64,000 bases of DNA from Datnioides undecimradiatus (lineage: Eukaryota; Chordata; Actinopteri; Lobotiformes; Datnioididae): positions 20,491,511 through 20,555,510 of the forward strand of contig WARS01000029.1 of assembly GCA_008933995.1 (NCBI GenBank). The letters are read 5' to 3'. The notes beneath the pieces are model-generated. The model did not search any database, was not told where the DNA came from, and saw nothing but the letters and a program-made list of their open reading frames with translations. This document shows, one piece after another, positions 36,901 to 43,850 of the stretch; within the stretch, counting starts at the first letter, position 1, and every line of letters begins with the position of its first letter. Both the position numbers and the translations under genes were made by a program.

Positions 36901-37698
36901 GGTACTTTTATGATGACTGGCCGGTTTCTCTGAAATAGAGGTTGTGGGAAAGTATTAAACATGAGCGCGCTCTGATTTTAACGCCGTTGCACCTTGAACG
37001 GATACTTTCCTGGGGGCAGCAATAGCTACTAAAGTGATTTCCACCTCCCGTGTTAATCAGTTAAATTGTCTATCAAATGACTTATGAATAGCTACTTTAT
37101 TTATGTATTCACTGTGAGCATTATTTCAACACGGCACTACAATTAAGCCCAAAAGGAACCGTGACGATTGAACTGCCAGGTCAAGATGAGATACCTGTGC
37201 TTTAGATTTACCCCCCCTGCCCACCCACCATCTCTCACCCCTCTCATGCTTCCCTCCCCTCTCTGCTCCCCCGTCACCTTCTCTCCACAGATGTACAGTT
37301 TAGCAGGATGAACTCATCTGAAAGCCCTTTTTTGTCTTTACCCCTTCTCTCTCTACAGCATGACTGTGTAGCTCCTCCTCTTCTCTCTCTTTTCCCCAAC
37401 AGTGATGTGTTACTGAGATAATGATGGCAGTGACCCTCCACCCTTCCACAAACACACACACACACACACACGCACGCACGCACGCACACATAGACGTATG
37501 GAAACACTGCAGCACACATACCTCTGCACACACAGTGACACGCACACACACACATGCTGTTGACTGTGCTGCGTGTTTGCCTTGCAGGCTAACGGACATA
37601 GTTTTTTACACATGGAGCACGAGACAGCCGTCTCTCTGCTGAAGAGTTTCCAGCGGACAGTGGACTTGATGGTTCTGAGAGACAGCAGCACGCGCTAA
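3209..37698 (+). CDS. lrrc7: Densin-180 (LRR and PDZ postsynaptic scaffold), 31 coding exons
   Basis: LAP-family scaffold of the postsynaptic density; mammalian densin binds CaMKII, alpha-actinin and catenin partners. The translated exons follow remembered mammalian LRRC7 almost residue for residue in the LRR and PDZ parts ([20 protein letters not shown] start; [12 protein letters not shown] loop). LRRs fill about residues 25-400, the LAP-specific segment runs to about 480, a Ser/Pro/Gln-rich linker covers about 480-1510, and the PDZ is about 1515-1600. Cys14 and Cys16 match the LAP palmitoylation pair. All introns are GT-AG and the phases join into 1605 codons plus stop (1646 with optional exon 16), against about 1537 residues in human; the extra length is linker. 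It is LRRC7 rather than ERBIN because of CRCFRG, the [19 protein letters not shown] segment and the GKDKKESTDE segment. Each exon is listed separately. Confidence 0.96.
3398..6436 (+). other. lrrc7 intron 1
   Basis: A 3.0 kb intron between phase-0 sites. I see no conserved exon, RNA gene or recognisable element. Reading frames within it are short and lack splice context. Confidence 0.7.
6437..6554 (+). CDS. lrrc7: lrrc7 exon 2: LRR
   Basis: Acceptor ccatag, donor gtaaaa. Encodes [18 protein letters not shown] and continues to KELDISKNG, one to two LRR units nearly identical to mammalian densin. Ends phase 1. Confidence 0.95.
6809..6887 (+). CDS. lrrc7: lrrc7 exon 3: LRR
   Basis: Acceptor cctacag, donor gtaaga. 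Encodes [20 protein letters not shown] and then SVNPITK, equivalent to the mammalian [20 protein letters not shown] unit. Confidence 0.95.
7774..7863 (+). CDS. lrrc7: lrrc7 exon 4: LRR
   Basis: Acceptor cccccag, donor gtaaac. Encodes [20 protein letters not shown] and then [10 protein letters not shown], a diagnostic LAP-family LRR pair. Confidence 0.96.
8542..8598 (+). CDS. lrrc7: lrrc7 exon 5: LRR
   Basis: A 57 nt exon. Acceptor ttgtcag, donor gtaaga. Encodes [19 protein letters not shown]. Confidence 0.95.
8965..9050 (+). mobile_element. Short SINE-like relic ('aaagtgctttacag' type)
   Basis: The segment with cagtttatttgtacagctc and caaagtgctttacaggtg resembles a fish repeat I remember (tttatatagc...caaagtgctttacag). 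It is degraded and partial, in intron 5. Confidence 0.35.
9415..9478 (+). CDS. lrrc7: lrrc7 exon 6: LRR
   Basis: Acceptor cccttcag, donor gtgagg. Encodes [20 protein letters not shown] plus V and continues in phase 0 into PEVLEQI of exon 7. Confidence 0.95.
9709..9732. repeat. (GCC)8 trinucleotide repeat in intron 6
   Basis: A perfect 24 bp (CGC/GCC)8 run inside an intron that also holds G10-type homopolymers near 9566 and 9891. Confidence 0.95.
10016..10038. repeat. Poly-T tract
   Basis: About 23 T near the 3' end of intron 6, about 120 bp upstream of exon 7. It is not the acceptor tract. Confidence 0.95.
10162..10236 (+). CDS. lrrc7: lrrc7 exon 7: LRR
   Basis: Acceptor catgtcag, donor gtaaga, 25 whole codons. 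Encodes [20 protein letters not shown] and then QSIPG. Confidence 0.96.
10335..10479 (+). CDS. lrrc7: lrrc7 exon 8: two LRRs
   Basis: Follows a 98 bp intron; acceptor ggccgcag, donor gtacag. Encodes [20 protein letters not shown] and ends [20 protein letters not shown], two LRR units. Confidence 0.96.
11422..11494 (+). CDS. lrrc7: lrrc7 exon 9: LRR
   Basis: Acceptor gtgcgcag, donor gtaagg. Encodes [20 protein letters not shown] then TIG; the mammalian protein has the same [13 protein letters not shown] core. Confidence 0.96.
11495..14121 (+). other. lrrc7 intron 9
   Basis: 2.6 kb with no recognisable exon. It contains a (GT)n tract at 13199-13229 and a small tattctatattc array near 13540-13562; the rest is unremarkable. 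Confidence 0.7.
14122..14251 (+). CDS. lrrc7: lrrc7 exon 10: LRR
   Basis: Acceptor tctcctccag, donor gtggga. Encodes [20 protein letters not shown] and later [20 protein letters not shown]. Ends phase 0. Confidence 0.96.
14837..14871. repeat. (TG)n directly at the exon 11 acceptor
   Basis: A pure TG run of about 35 bp separated from the AG of exon 11 only by tttcag. It occupies the place of the polypyrimidine tract. Confidence 0.97.
14877..14992 (+). CDS. lrrc7: lrrc7 exon 11: LRR
   Basis: Acceptor tttcag after a (TG)n run; donor gtacac, itself the start of a (CA)n run. Encodes [20 protein letters not shown] and ends [12 protein letters not shown] after joining exon 12. Confidence 0.96.
14994..15030. 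repeat. (CA)n at the 5' end of intron 11
   Basis: A CA run begins within the donor site of exon 11. It is complementary to the (GT)n near the 3' end of the same intron. Confidence 0.95.
15199..15235. repeat. (TG)n at the exon 12 acceptor
   Basis: A TG run of about 37 bp followed by ctctctcag, the exon 12 acceptor. Confidence 0.97.
15245..15314 (+). CDS. lrrc7: lrrc7 exon 12: last LRR
   Basis: Acceptor ctctctcag, donor gtatct. Encodes [20 protein letters not shown] then DNQ, matching mammalian [20 protein letters not shown]. Confidence 0.97.
15315..16654 (+). other. lrrc7 intron 12
   Basis: 1.3 kb, AT-rich, with no recognisable coding or repeat family. Confidence 0.65.
16655..16754 (+). CDS. 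lrrc7: lrrc7 exon 13: LAP-specific segment
   Basis: Acceptor gtttgcag, donor gtacaa. Encodes [20 protein letters not shown] and [12 protein letters not shown], the conserved region that follows the LRRs in LAP proteins. Confidence 0.96.
16901..16928. repeat. (TG)n forming the exon 14 acceptor
   Basis: The TG run continues straight into cag|AT of exon 14, with no intervening polypyrimidine tract. A second (GT)n (about 16763-16782) follows the donor at the other end of this 177 bp intron. Confidence 0.97.
16932..17056 (+). CDS. lrrc7: lrrc7 exon 14: LAP-specific segment
   Basis: Acceptor tgtgtgcag, donor gtcagc. Encodes [20 protein letters not shown] then [16 protein letters not shown]. This stretch is diagnostic for LRRC7 over ERBIN. 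An in-frame alternative donor (gtcaag) lies six bases upstream. Confidence 0.95.
17067..17129. repeat. (CTGT/CTGC)n tetranucleotide array after exon 14
   Basis: About 60 bp of ctgtctgtctgcctgcctg type starting ten bases into intron 14. Confidence 0.95.
17480..17716 (+). CDS. lrrc7: lrrc7 exon 15: linker with (His-Gln)5 insert
   Basis: Acceptor cgcgcag, donor gtaggg, 79 whole codons. Begins [20 protein letters not shown] as in mammals, then carries [16 protein letters not shown], which I do not know from mammalian densin, and ends [13 protein letters not shown]. Confidence 0.94.
17949..17991. repeat. (TG)n at the exon 16 acceptor
   Basis: About 43 bp of TG ending eight bases before the AG (tttgccag). 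Confidence 0.97.
17999..18121 (+). CDS. lrrc7: lrrc7 exon 16: optional cassette or alternative last exon
   Basis: Opens phase 0 after tttgccag and encodes [20 protein letters not shown] and then [20 protein letters not shown] plus E. If the donor is gttgtc at 18122 it is a 41-codon cassette that keeps frame. That donor is poor. Read onwards, the frame gives VVT and a TAG at 18131-18133, with an ATTAAA at 18247, so it may instead be a terminal exon. Exons 15 and 17 join in frame without it. Confidence 0.7.
18800..18911 (+). CDS. lrrc7: lrrc7 exon 17: linker
   Basis: Acceptor ttgcacag, donor gtacgg. Encodes [20 protein letters not shown] and [12 protein letters not shown], matching mammalian [19 protein letters not shown]. 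Confidence 0.94.
18912..20718 (+). other. lrrc7 intron 17
   Basis: 1.8 kb, AT-rich, with an (AT)n run at about 20216-20239. No exon or repeat family is recognised. The acceptor of exon 18 is cctctgaacag...ctgcccag. Confidence 0.65.
20719..20932 (+). CDS. lrrc7: lrrc7 exon 18: linker
   Basis: Acceptor ctgcccag, donor gtatac. Encodes [20 protein letters not shown] then [16 protein letters not shown], matching mammalian [16 protein letters not shown], followed by a His/Ser/Thr-rich fish-specific part. An open frame runs on into the intron but conservation stops at the donor. Confidence 0.94.
20933..22399 (+). other. lrrc7 intron 18
   Basis: Begins with a (CA)n run (about 20936-20963) at the donor, followed by pyrimidine-rich sequence to about 21240. 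No further exon is seen. Confidence 0.65.
22400..22906 (+). CDS. lrrc7: lrrc7 exon 19: large linker exon
   Basis: Acceptor ctttgtag, donor gtaaca, 507 nt. Conserved blocks include [44 protein letters not shown] and [20 protein letters not shown]. The neighbouring sequence is Ser/Pro-rich and presumably disordered. Confidence 0.96.
23506..23730 (+). CDS. lrrc7: lrrc7 exon 20: linker
   Basis: Acceptor tttacag, donor gtggag. Encodes [20 protein letters not shown] and [15 protein letters not shown], near-identical to the mammalian [15 protein letters not shown] block. Confidence 0.95.
23816..24050 (+). CDS. lrrc7: lrrc7 exon 21: linker
   Basis: Follows an 85 bp intron; acceptor tccacag, donor gttaga. 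Conserved [14 protein letters not shown], an RSQSxP serine context, then a Gln/Asn-rich stretch and [11 protein letters not shown]. Confidence 0.94.
24585..24938 (+). CDS. lrrc7: lrrc7 exon 22: linker with short polyQ
   Basis: Acceptor aatcag, donor gtagga, 118 whole codons. Encodes [20 protein letters not shown], a QQQQQ run, and [20 protein letters not shown], the last matching the mammalian [20 protein letters not shown]. Confidence 0.95.
25090..25338 (+). CDS. lrrc7: lrrc7 exon 23: linker
   Basis: Acceptor cctaag, donor gtacac, 83 whole codons. Encodes [19 protein letters not shown] and [20 protein letters not shown], the conserved densin motif. Confidence 0.95.
25339..27165 (+). other. 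lrrc7 intron 23
   Basis: 1.8 kb. Holds the repeat relic at 25940-26115; otherwise no exon or RNA gene is recognised. Confidence 0.65.
25940..26115 (+). mobile_element. Degraded copy of a common fish interspersed repeat
   Basis: Blocks such as aaggcattcccaagtcca, gttctgggtttgcccca, ggtgtccaggagcatactga and gagcacctcatctggcacc follow in order a repeat I remember from many fish genomes (...ggcgtccaggaggcatcctgatcagatgcc...cacctcatctgg...). It is diverged and non-coding here. Confidence 0.6.
27166..27378 (+). CDS. lrrc7: lrrc7 exon 24: linker, conserved helix motif
   Basis: Acceptor gtcctcag, donor gtatgt, 71 whole codons. Encodes [20 protein letters not shown] and [20 protein letters not shown], a motif shared with ERBIN. 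An internal aaa|gtaagac at 27274 is a strong extra donor. Confidence 0.95.
27670..28010 (+). mobile_element. Teleost SINE/MITE-like repeat, degraded
   Basis: The order gggaaattctcttatacgcc, cgagatgagaagattgatgc, ttagcataaagcctggaagc, gacagctggcctggctc and gctttagaggtgctgg matches a repeat I recall as abundant in percomorph fish (ttcttgccgagagttagatgagaagatcgat...agcataaagactggaaac...). A second inverted gccaggcgagctgtttcc block lies near 27975. It is the best hint that the host is a percomorph. Confidence 0.65.
28640..28807 (+). CDS. lrrc7: lrrc7 exon 25: linker
   Basis: Acceptor tccaatcag, donor gtgagt, 56 whole codons. Encodes [20 protein letters not shown] and [14 protein letters not shown], equivalent to mammalian YKHNTVNLGMLPYGG and GRSMTLNLQTKSK. 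This is the less conserved part of the linker. Confidence 0.88.
28808..30035 (+). other. lrrc7 intron 25
   Basis: 1.2 kb with nothing recognised except a (TC)n acceptor tract (30012-30032). Confidence 0.65.
30036..30155 (+). CDS. lrrc7: lrrc7 exon 26: linker
   Basis: Acceptor ctctcacag, donor gtaggc, 40 whole codons. Encodes [20 protein letters not shown] and [16 protein letters not shown], matching mammalian [16 protein letters not shown]. Confidence 0.95.
30256..30472 (+). CDS. lrrc7: lrrc7 exon 27: linker with poly-Ser
   Basis: Acceptor gtccgcag, donor gtaaat. A (TCC)n run gives eight consecutive Ser codons, followed by a Gly/Gln/Pro-rich stretch with little similarity to mammals. The phase fits exon 28. 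Confidence 0.9.
30623..30879 (+). CDS. lrrc7: lrrc7 exon 28: linker before the PDZ
   Basis: Acceptor cctgtccag, donor gtattc. Low-complexity Pro/Gln/Asn sequence, then [20 protein letters not shown] and FQEQ, matching mammalian PQPGRCLIQTKGQRSMDG. Confidence 0.94.
30889..30952. repeat. (CTGT)n tetranucleotide array after exon 28
   Basis: A near-perfect ctgt array of about 40 bp plus a decayed tail, starting ten bases after the exon 28 donor. Confidence 0.95.
31933..32025 (+). CDS. lrrc7: lrrc7 exon 29: PDZ domain, first part
   Basis: Acceptor tgtctag, donor gtacga, 31 whole codons. Encodes [20 protein letters not shown] then [13 protein letters not shown] is the carboxylate-binding loop. 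Confidence 0.97.
32026..36107 (+). other. lrrc7 intron 29, within the PDZ
   Basis: 4.1 kb, the longest lrrc7 intron. It starts with a decayed CTGT array (about 32119-32149) and has (GGT)n at 36005-36021. No conserved exon is recognised. A gt/ag-bounded open stretch near 35363 was considered and rejected. Confidence 0.65.
36108..36182 (+). CDS. lrrc7: lrrc7 exon 30: PDZ domain, middle part
   Basis: Acceptor acttatag, donor gtaaca, 25 whole codons. Encodes [20 protein letters not shown] then DKILQ, matching mammalian [20 protein letters not shown]. Confidence 0.97.
36183..37587 (+). other. lrrc7 intron 30
   Basis: 1.4 kb. A (CA)n/(CACG)n stretch at about 37450-37492 and scattered CA runs lie before the acceptor ccttgcag. 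No extra exon was found. Confidence 0.65.
37588..37698 (+). CDS. lrrc7: lrrc7 exon 31: PDZ end and stop
   Basis: Acceptor ccttgcag. Encodes [20 protein letters not shown] then [16 protein letters not shown] and TAA at 37696-37698. The last residues differ from the mammalian end, remembered as QRELTV. Confidence 0.96.
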   Translation, partial: ANGHSFLHMEHETAVSLLKSFQRTVDLMVLRDSSTR

Positions 37699-40600
37699 AA
37701 TAGTTTTATAACAAACAAAACAAAACACAACAACGCTTCTCGACTCTGCTCATCGCCATCCCACGCCACCCCACCTGCCCTCCGCCGGAGGCTTGTGGAA
37801 CTGAAAAATGAGCCGCCTTTTTTACCTTTTTAGGGGAACACACAGACATTTATTTGCCTATTGCTGGACCAAAGGCAAATACTAGTGCCAAATGTACCAT
37901 AGGAAACATATCGGCTCTTCTGTCTACCGGCGGTCAGGGACCTGATCGACGACTGGACAGACCGCAAGAGGACTCTACGCTTTGAGTTCCTACAGGGCTG
38001 CTGCAGTTTGGCTTTTGTGGTTGGTTTCTTAATTAGGCAGTTATCTGATTGGTCAGTCTGAACAGATTGTTTTTGTTTAGGGTTCTGGGATATTTTTGCT
38101 TCTCTCCATTTCATTTTGCAACCCATGGTAGGTTTTTAGTAGTTTGTTTGGTGTAGCACATGACTCACTCTCCATGACCTTCATTTGCTTTGTCCAGGTC
38201 TCTTCCCTGTCGTCTTCTTTTGTCTTTTGCCTTCTGCCCCGTTCATCTCTTGAGTTCGCCGCCTCTGTGTTTTATTCTTTTCTGCTGTCTTCTGTTCTGT
38301 TCTGCAGGTTTTCTTGCCTCCAGTGTACAGAAATTGAAAACTTAAGACTTTCTGCCTTGTGTACATATACAGAGCTGCAGCTTTATAGAGCTGCACTCTC
38401 CTTGGGGCCTGGACAGACAGCTCTAAAAGTCTATGGTTGATATAAATATTGTTGATAAACCACATTCTGAATTCTCTCTTATGAACATACAGGGATTATT
38501 TCTCCAAATGGACGATTTTCTAAACTATACCACTGATTTTTTTTGGTTTGTTTGTTTGTTTCCTGTAGAGAAAAACACTGTTCATAGTTCATCACCGCTG
38601 CTCTTTTTGTTTTAGAAACTGTTGCTTGCACAGCTGTGCTGAAAAGAGCTAAAGCAATATTTCTGAGGCTCGGCCCACCATGATTTTCAGCAGAGCCCAA
38701 CTCCCGTAGTGCCATCTATCAAGCGAGTCATGCTAATGTTTACACACACTGCCACGCACACGAACTACCAGGCAAACACACACACATACGGTGTATGTAT
38801 GTAGCGGTGCACTCTGTGCGCCGTTGCGTAACAAAGCCCTGTCTATATTACAGCCTGATTTTAGAATTCAACTGCTGTTATAAAGCCAAACACACACACA
38901 CACACACACACGATGTGACATTATTCATAATATCTGTGCCATATATGAAGGTCCTGTTTTCTGGTCTTGTTACAGCGTTGTCACATCTTTTTTTTTTTTA
39001 GCTGTTTGAGTTGCGTGATGAAGTCACAGCATGCTTTCCAATCACTGGTCACTGTTCGCCAGCTGTTTTCTGATGGATTCTTGAGTTCTCTACTCTGTAG
39101 AAGGCTCTAGATGTATTATACCGCTGAGTTTCAGTGAGACTGATGTTCTATAGCTTGTACGGACCCTTTGCCCTTCCCAGGTTGTATTTACACAGGCTCA
39201 AAACCTCTTTGTGGCTCAGATCTGATCTGAACACAGGGAGAGCAGCAGTGTGCAGGGAAACTGTTTTTAAAATGTGGCAGGCGTCTGCTCAGCTGAAGTG
39301 TCCTCACCTCTGATCTCTCTGTGGCAAGCAACAAGAGAAAAGAGAAAGGCCTCGAAGAATCGATAGGGTAAAACACACAGTGTTAGTGTCTTAATGGGCA
39401 AATCTGTTGTGAATCAGAGTTTCCCCTTTTAGACAATCAGGGAAACATCTGATCTGTGTCACAAAGGCTTTTGGCTACACTTGAAATGCCAGTGTAACCG
39501 TTGCATCCTGAGGAGATGCTGATCGACACTGGCTGTACGTGGAAATTTAGATTTGCTAACTTTGTTGGTAAATGTTCAGACTTCTGTGTGGATACAATAG
39601 GATATATAGGGGAGCAGGAAAACAAAGTAATAGATAGACTCGGATGTAGACACCGAGATTGTTTGAGAGGTTCCTGGAGACGTGTCAGCGCGGTTTTATA
39701 AGATCTGACCGTCGCTGTCATGCTTCAGACATTGCATTGATATAAGTAACCGCAGAAAGAGACGATGAGAGGTTCATTTTCTGTCTTTGTGTAAATGCAA
39801 CGCGTGTCTCGAAGACGTTCCATGACGGGGAGTTTTGTTCTGTTCTGTATAACATCTGATGTTCCATCCAGAGCAAAACAACATCCTTCACTGTCCTCTG
39901 CTTTTACTTGACATGACAGTGTCACCCTGTGCCCGTTGTGTGTCGGCCCTCTAAGTAAAGCATTAGAATTTAGTTAATTCAGTATAAGGGACACAAAAGG
40001 GCACAGTTTAGTCTTGTGGTTAAGAGATCTTAACCGCAGGCCCCCACCCAACCCTATTTAGAGTTTGAAATATCAAAGATATTGTGATGAGAACAGAGAA
40101 AAAGGTTTGATAATATAATTATTTTTTACTACATGTTTCAGGTAATTCTTTCTAAATATATTGATATACCTTAGCTTTGCTCAAAAATTGTGATATTTTA
40201 TAATAATGACACTTATAACAAAGTTATGGATGGAAGTACGCACAGTATGACTTGGAGACCTACACTTGTACTATCCAAAACTGTATAAAATGTATTTCTA
40301 CTGTAATTGTGAATTTGTGTTATACAAATATATATTATATATATATGTATATGACTATAAAAACAGTCATTTTCTATGTGTTTAAACTACATAAGAGCTG
40401 AACAAATGCTGAGGACGGTGTCACTGTACATAGCTGTGAATGAAATCCAATTTAAAATGACTCATATTGATTGTGAATGTACTCATGCTTTCTGCAGTAC
40501 CTACACCTACCCAACTTGAATGCTGCTTCTTCTGTTGTGTGACAAAAAGTACTTTGACCTCCGAAGAGAGAACCGCTGTCGAGTTTATAAGTTGGACAAA

Positions 40601-40960
40601 TTTTAGTGACGATGATTTAACAGAACTATTTATTTCTTTATTTATTTGCACATGCAAGTTGAAATCCTTCCAGTTTTAAGTTTGAGTATTAATGCGGAGA
40701 AATGTAATTGCAGAAGTATATATAATATATATCATGTGTTTAGAATGCATTTTGCAGACGCTATCTGTACATACTATTTAAGATACAGTTTTTACAAAAA
40801 ATAATATATGTATAAAATTGAAAAAATGCTGTGCAGCGATTATACTGGAGCCATTTTGGGCTTTGGGACGTACCATTTTTTCAGTATATAAGAAGTGTTT
40901 TGAATAATGTACTAAAGTCTCTATTGTACAAATAATAAAAATGTCACTATTGGTAATCTG
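37699..40960 (+). other. lrrc7: lrrc7 3' UTR
   Basis: About 3.2 kb from the stop to just past the AATAAA at 40934. It is AU-rich, with three TGTACATA Pumilio-type octamers (38360, 40425, 40766) and a (CA)n run at 38888-38911. No other gene is seen. The 3' end is inferred from signal plus downstream GT-rich sequence. Confidence 0.75.
40934..40939 (+). terminator. lrrc7: lrrc7 polyadenylation signal AATAAA
   Basis: A canonical hexamer at the end of a long AU-rich tract, followed by GT-rich tggtaatctgggttcgt. I found no other strong AATAAA between the stop and this point. Confidence 0.7.
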
Positions 40961-42279
40961 GGTTCGTCCTGTTGCACTGAGGTCTGTCTTTTGGAGGGCA
41001 GAAGAGAGGGGGATACCGCTTTCTGATCCACAGTTGCAGTAGAAGATGTAAGCACAGAAATAGGGTAAATAAAGTGAAGACAAAAAGAAAAAAGAACAAA
41101 GTGTTAGCGTGGATGTACAAGTGGGCTGAAGAAAGTATGCGAGTAGAGGGAAAACAGGCATAGGGCGCCAAATTAAATGCAGAAATGAAGAGAGAGGGGG
41201 CTGAAGGAGAGGAAACGGCAAGCAGAAGGATATTAGAGACAAAGAGAGTCAGCAAATAAAGCAGGGATGAAAGAGGATGTATGAAGAGGGAAGGTAAAGG
41301 AAAAGTCAACAAGTAAACAAAGGAAGCCAGGGATCAGGAGAGGAAGCAGGAGAGCGTGATGAAGATCACCTCAGCAGGTCAGGGGGAGATTTCTGCTTCT
41401 CTGCAGATTAAACTCAGTAAAGGCTCTTCTCATCTCAGCAGATGCCCCTTTGTCTCTCTGTCCATTAGTCTAATAGCCCATCTGATCTATTTCTATTCTT
41501 ATCTGAGATGAGGATCACAGAGGGACAGCTGAGGCTGTCGAGCTGCCCCACAAACAGAGTTTCTCGTTAAAGTTGAAAACCATGTCAGTGTTTGTATTTT
41601 TCAGCAGATCAAAGTAACGAAACAGTTTCATTGCGTGTACTGTAATCAGCCTTTGATTTATTAACCTTATTATCCTTCCATGACAGCTGTTGACAAGGAA
41701 GTGAAATGATTAGTCCAACTGAGATAATCCATCCCAACTTCGCCCAACATGCTGATTCCTTCATCAGTAAGTAGGTCCATCAGTTAAGTGTGTTATTTGT
41801 GATTTGTGAAGTTAGAACAGTGCAATGTGTTTCGATAAATTAGCTATATCAGGACACATAAATACCTGCATTCATCCAAATAATTAATATTAATCCATTT
41901 TTAAGTTTGTCTAATTAGCTAAACCCATGATCTGGTTTGTTTCAGGAACAAGCATTCTCAAAACTGCTCGCAATGTATTACCATTGTCTTGTTGCAATGG
42001 ATACCCGCAGTAATACATTACAGTAATACATCTGCAATAATAATAATAATGATAAACACTTCAGAATGAGAAGCTTCAAGTACATTTTCCAAATATTACC
42101 TCTGTACTTTAAATTAAAGATCCCACGTGTTTTTGTATTTATTAGTATATGCTAATGGTACACTCAAGGGCTGCTAAAAAGGCTAAAATTATGGAGGTAA
42201 TCAAGATTCTGAGCTCTTTAAAGAGGAGCCAGGAGAGATAAATGGAAACAACAGTCAGTGAACATGAAACCAGATGGTT

Positions 42280-42905
42280 AACCAAAGTTCCCAAAAGCCA
42301 GGCCAGTTTCCTCCGCAACAAGGCAGAGCTTCCAGCGCGCAGCGGACCAGATATTCAGCAGATTATCAGCAGAGGTCCAGTGCTATATGGATGACATGTA
42401 TGTCAGGAAGAGCATCTTAAAAGCCTTGATCACAAACTGCAGTTGGCCAGCTGTTATGCACAGACACAGCCTGGAAATGGACAGCTCGGTGTGAAACTGC
42501 GTCTGTTCAGAACAAAAACGGCATTGTTGGAGTCAGACACCCTGACACCTTTTAACCCCACACCTCCCTCACAGCTTGCATGCGATTCCTTCTCTTATGG
42601 GGTGGGGGCAGTTCTGTCTCACATCGTGTCCAGTATGAAGCGACCATTTGCATTTGGACACTCAGCAAAACAGAGAGCGATGCAGAAATTGAATCTGAAA
42701 GTTCGACCATCTCTTTGATAGAAGGTTTAATCTTCTGGCAGACCGCAGACCTCATCCGACAATCCTCCTGTCCCATCCAGGCATTCCTCACCTAATAGCC
42801 AGTCGAATTCAAAGATGGACCTTGCTGTTATCTGACCTAAAGTTGCAGAAGTCTGGGTTACACGCAAATGCAGATGGCCCTTCTCGGCTTCCTCTGCCTG
42901 TGGAC
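42280..42905 (+). mobile_element. Ty3/gypsy retrotransposon fragment (RT and RNase H), decayed
   Basis: The pieces lie in different frames. Near 42330-42400 is the RT end, with FQRAADQIFS and the catalytic box as YMDD (42384-42395). Near 42570-42630 is the RNase H start, ACDSFSYGVGAVLSH. Near 42733-42900 is the RNase H end, with HANADGPSRLPL against the usual HxNADALSR. Gag, protease and integrase are absent. The frame changes and gaps show that it is non-functional. Confidence 0.85.
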
Positions 42906-42959
42906 TTCAATGCTCTGGGACAGAGCCCCCTCCACCAATGGCTGCACAGCTTCTTGCTG

Positions 42960-43520
42960 TCCCACGCTTGTCATGTCGAGTCAAGCTGGCCGCGATTAGC
43001 CCCCCTGTCTTGTCGATGCTGTCTCGTGTCTTCCTGTTTTATTTTGAAAGTACTAACTTCCCTCTCGTTTCAGCTGGCTTGCCCTTCCCCGTGTGTTTCC
43101 CGCCTGTCTGGTTGTCTTTCCCCACCCTGATTGTTTCCACCTGTGTTCCCCTCATCCCAGCGTGTATATATCGTCCGTGTCCCCCTGTCCTGTGCCAGTT
43201 CGTCTTGTTTGTGTCTATGTCAAGCAACCAGCACTCACTACCCGCGTCTTGTTCCTACGATTGCCAGTACCTTGTTGCCTTAAGTAAGTTTTGTTTGTCA
43301 CTTTGTTTAGTTTGTTTATTAGTAAGACTGGATTTTGTTTTCTTTATGACATTCTTTAGTTTTGTTTTTCCTCGTAGGATTTTCTGTTGAACTTTGTATT
43401 AAATTATCCTTTCATTTGTACTTTTGTCTCCCGAGTCTTGCATTTGGGTTCATACACCAGCTTTGTCAACGCTCAACCACAGCTTTTGCTCCCGCAGGAC
43501 TTTTGCAAATAAATGAATGT
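42960..43520 (+). mobile_element. LTR-like segment of a gypsy-type element
   Basis: T/C-rich sequence with ccctgattgtttccacctgt, a tatata box (about 43164-43169), tgtgccagttcgtcttgttt and a terminal AATAAA (43508-43513). The order resembles fish gypsy LTRs that I remember. It directly follows the RNase H relic, consistent with internal deletion of integrase. Exact LTR ends and target-site duplications were not identified. Confidence 0.55.
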
Positions 43521-43529
43521 TCATTACAG

Positions 43530-43850
43530 TCCAGCTCTTACCGAACAAGTTCACGCAATGCTGATCAACCCTGGAGGAATGAACAATACAGCTACAGTGA
43601 AGGCTCCGGCAATTATAAGCATGGTGCCGCCCAGCTTGTTGACAGTGCTTGTGTAATTACTCTCGCTGCCAGAGGGGGGAGACAAAAGGCTCACGCTATA
43701 TTCAAGATCCGGCTCCACCAGCAACCCAAGGCTCAAGAGACCGTTCATCCAAAACCCTGAGCAGGCAAAACCGCCGGCGCAGGATTCACCACACAGGTGA
43801 TCACGTACCGACATGTAACTGTAACAATGACCCAAAAGAGTGAAACAGAA
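43530..43850. other. Unassigned stretch, open in several frames
   Basis: Both strands have reading frames of 60-95 codons. The minus-strand frame ends with a hydrophobic segment (LGGTMLIIAGAFTVAVLF). There is no recognised homologue and no clear splice context. It could be part of the adjoining element or chance. Confidence 0.3.

Noticed and set aside
40778..41312. Minus-strand frames of 121-154 codons behind the lrrc7 3' UTR
   Set aside because: They are Leu/Ser/Phe-rich complements of purine-rich sequence, with no recognisable domain or splice context.
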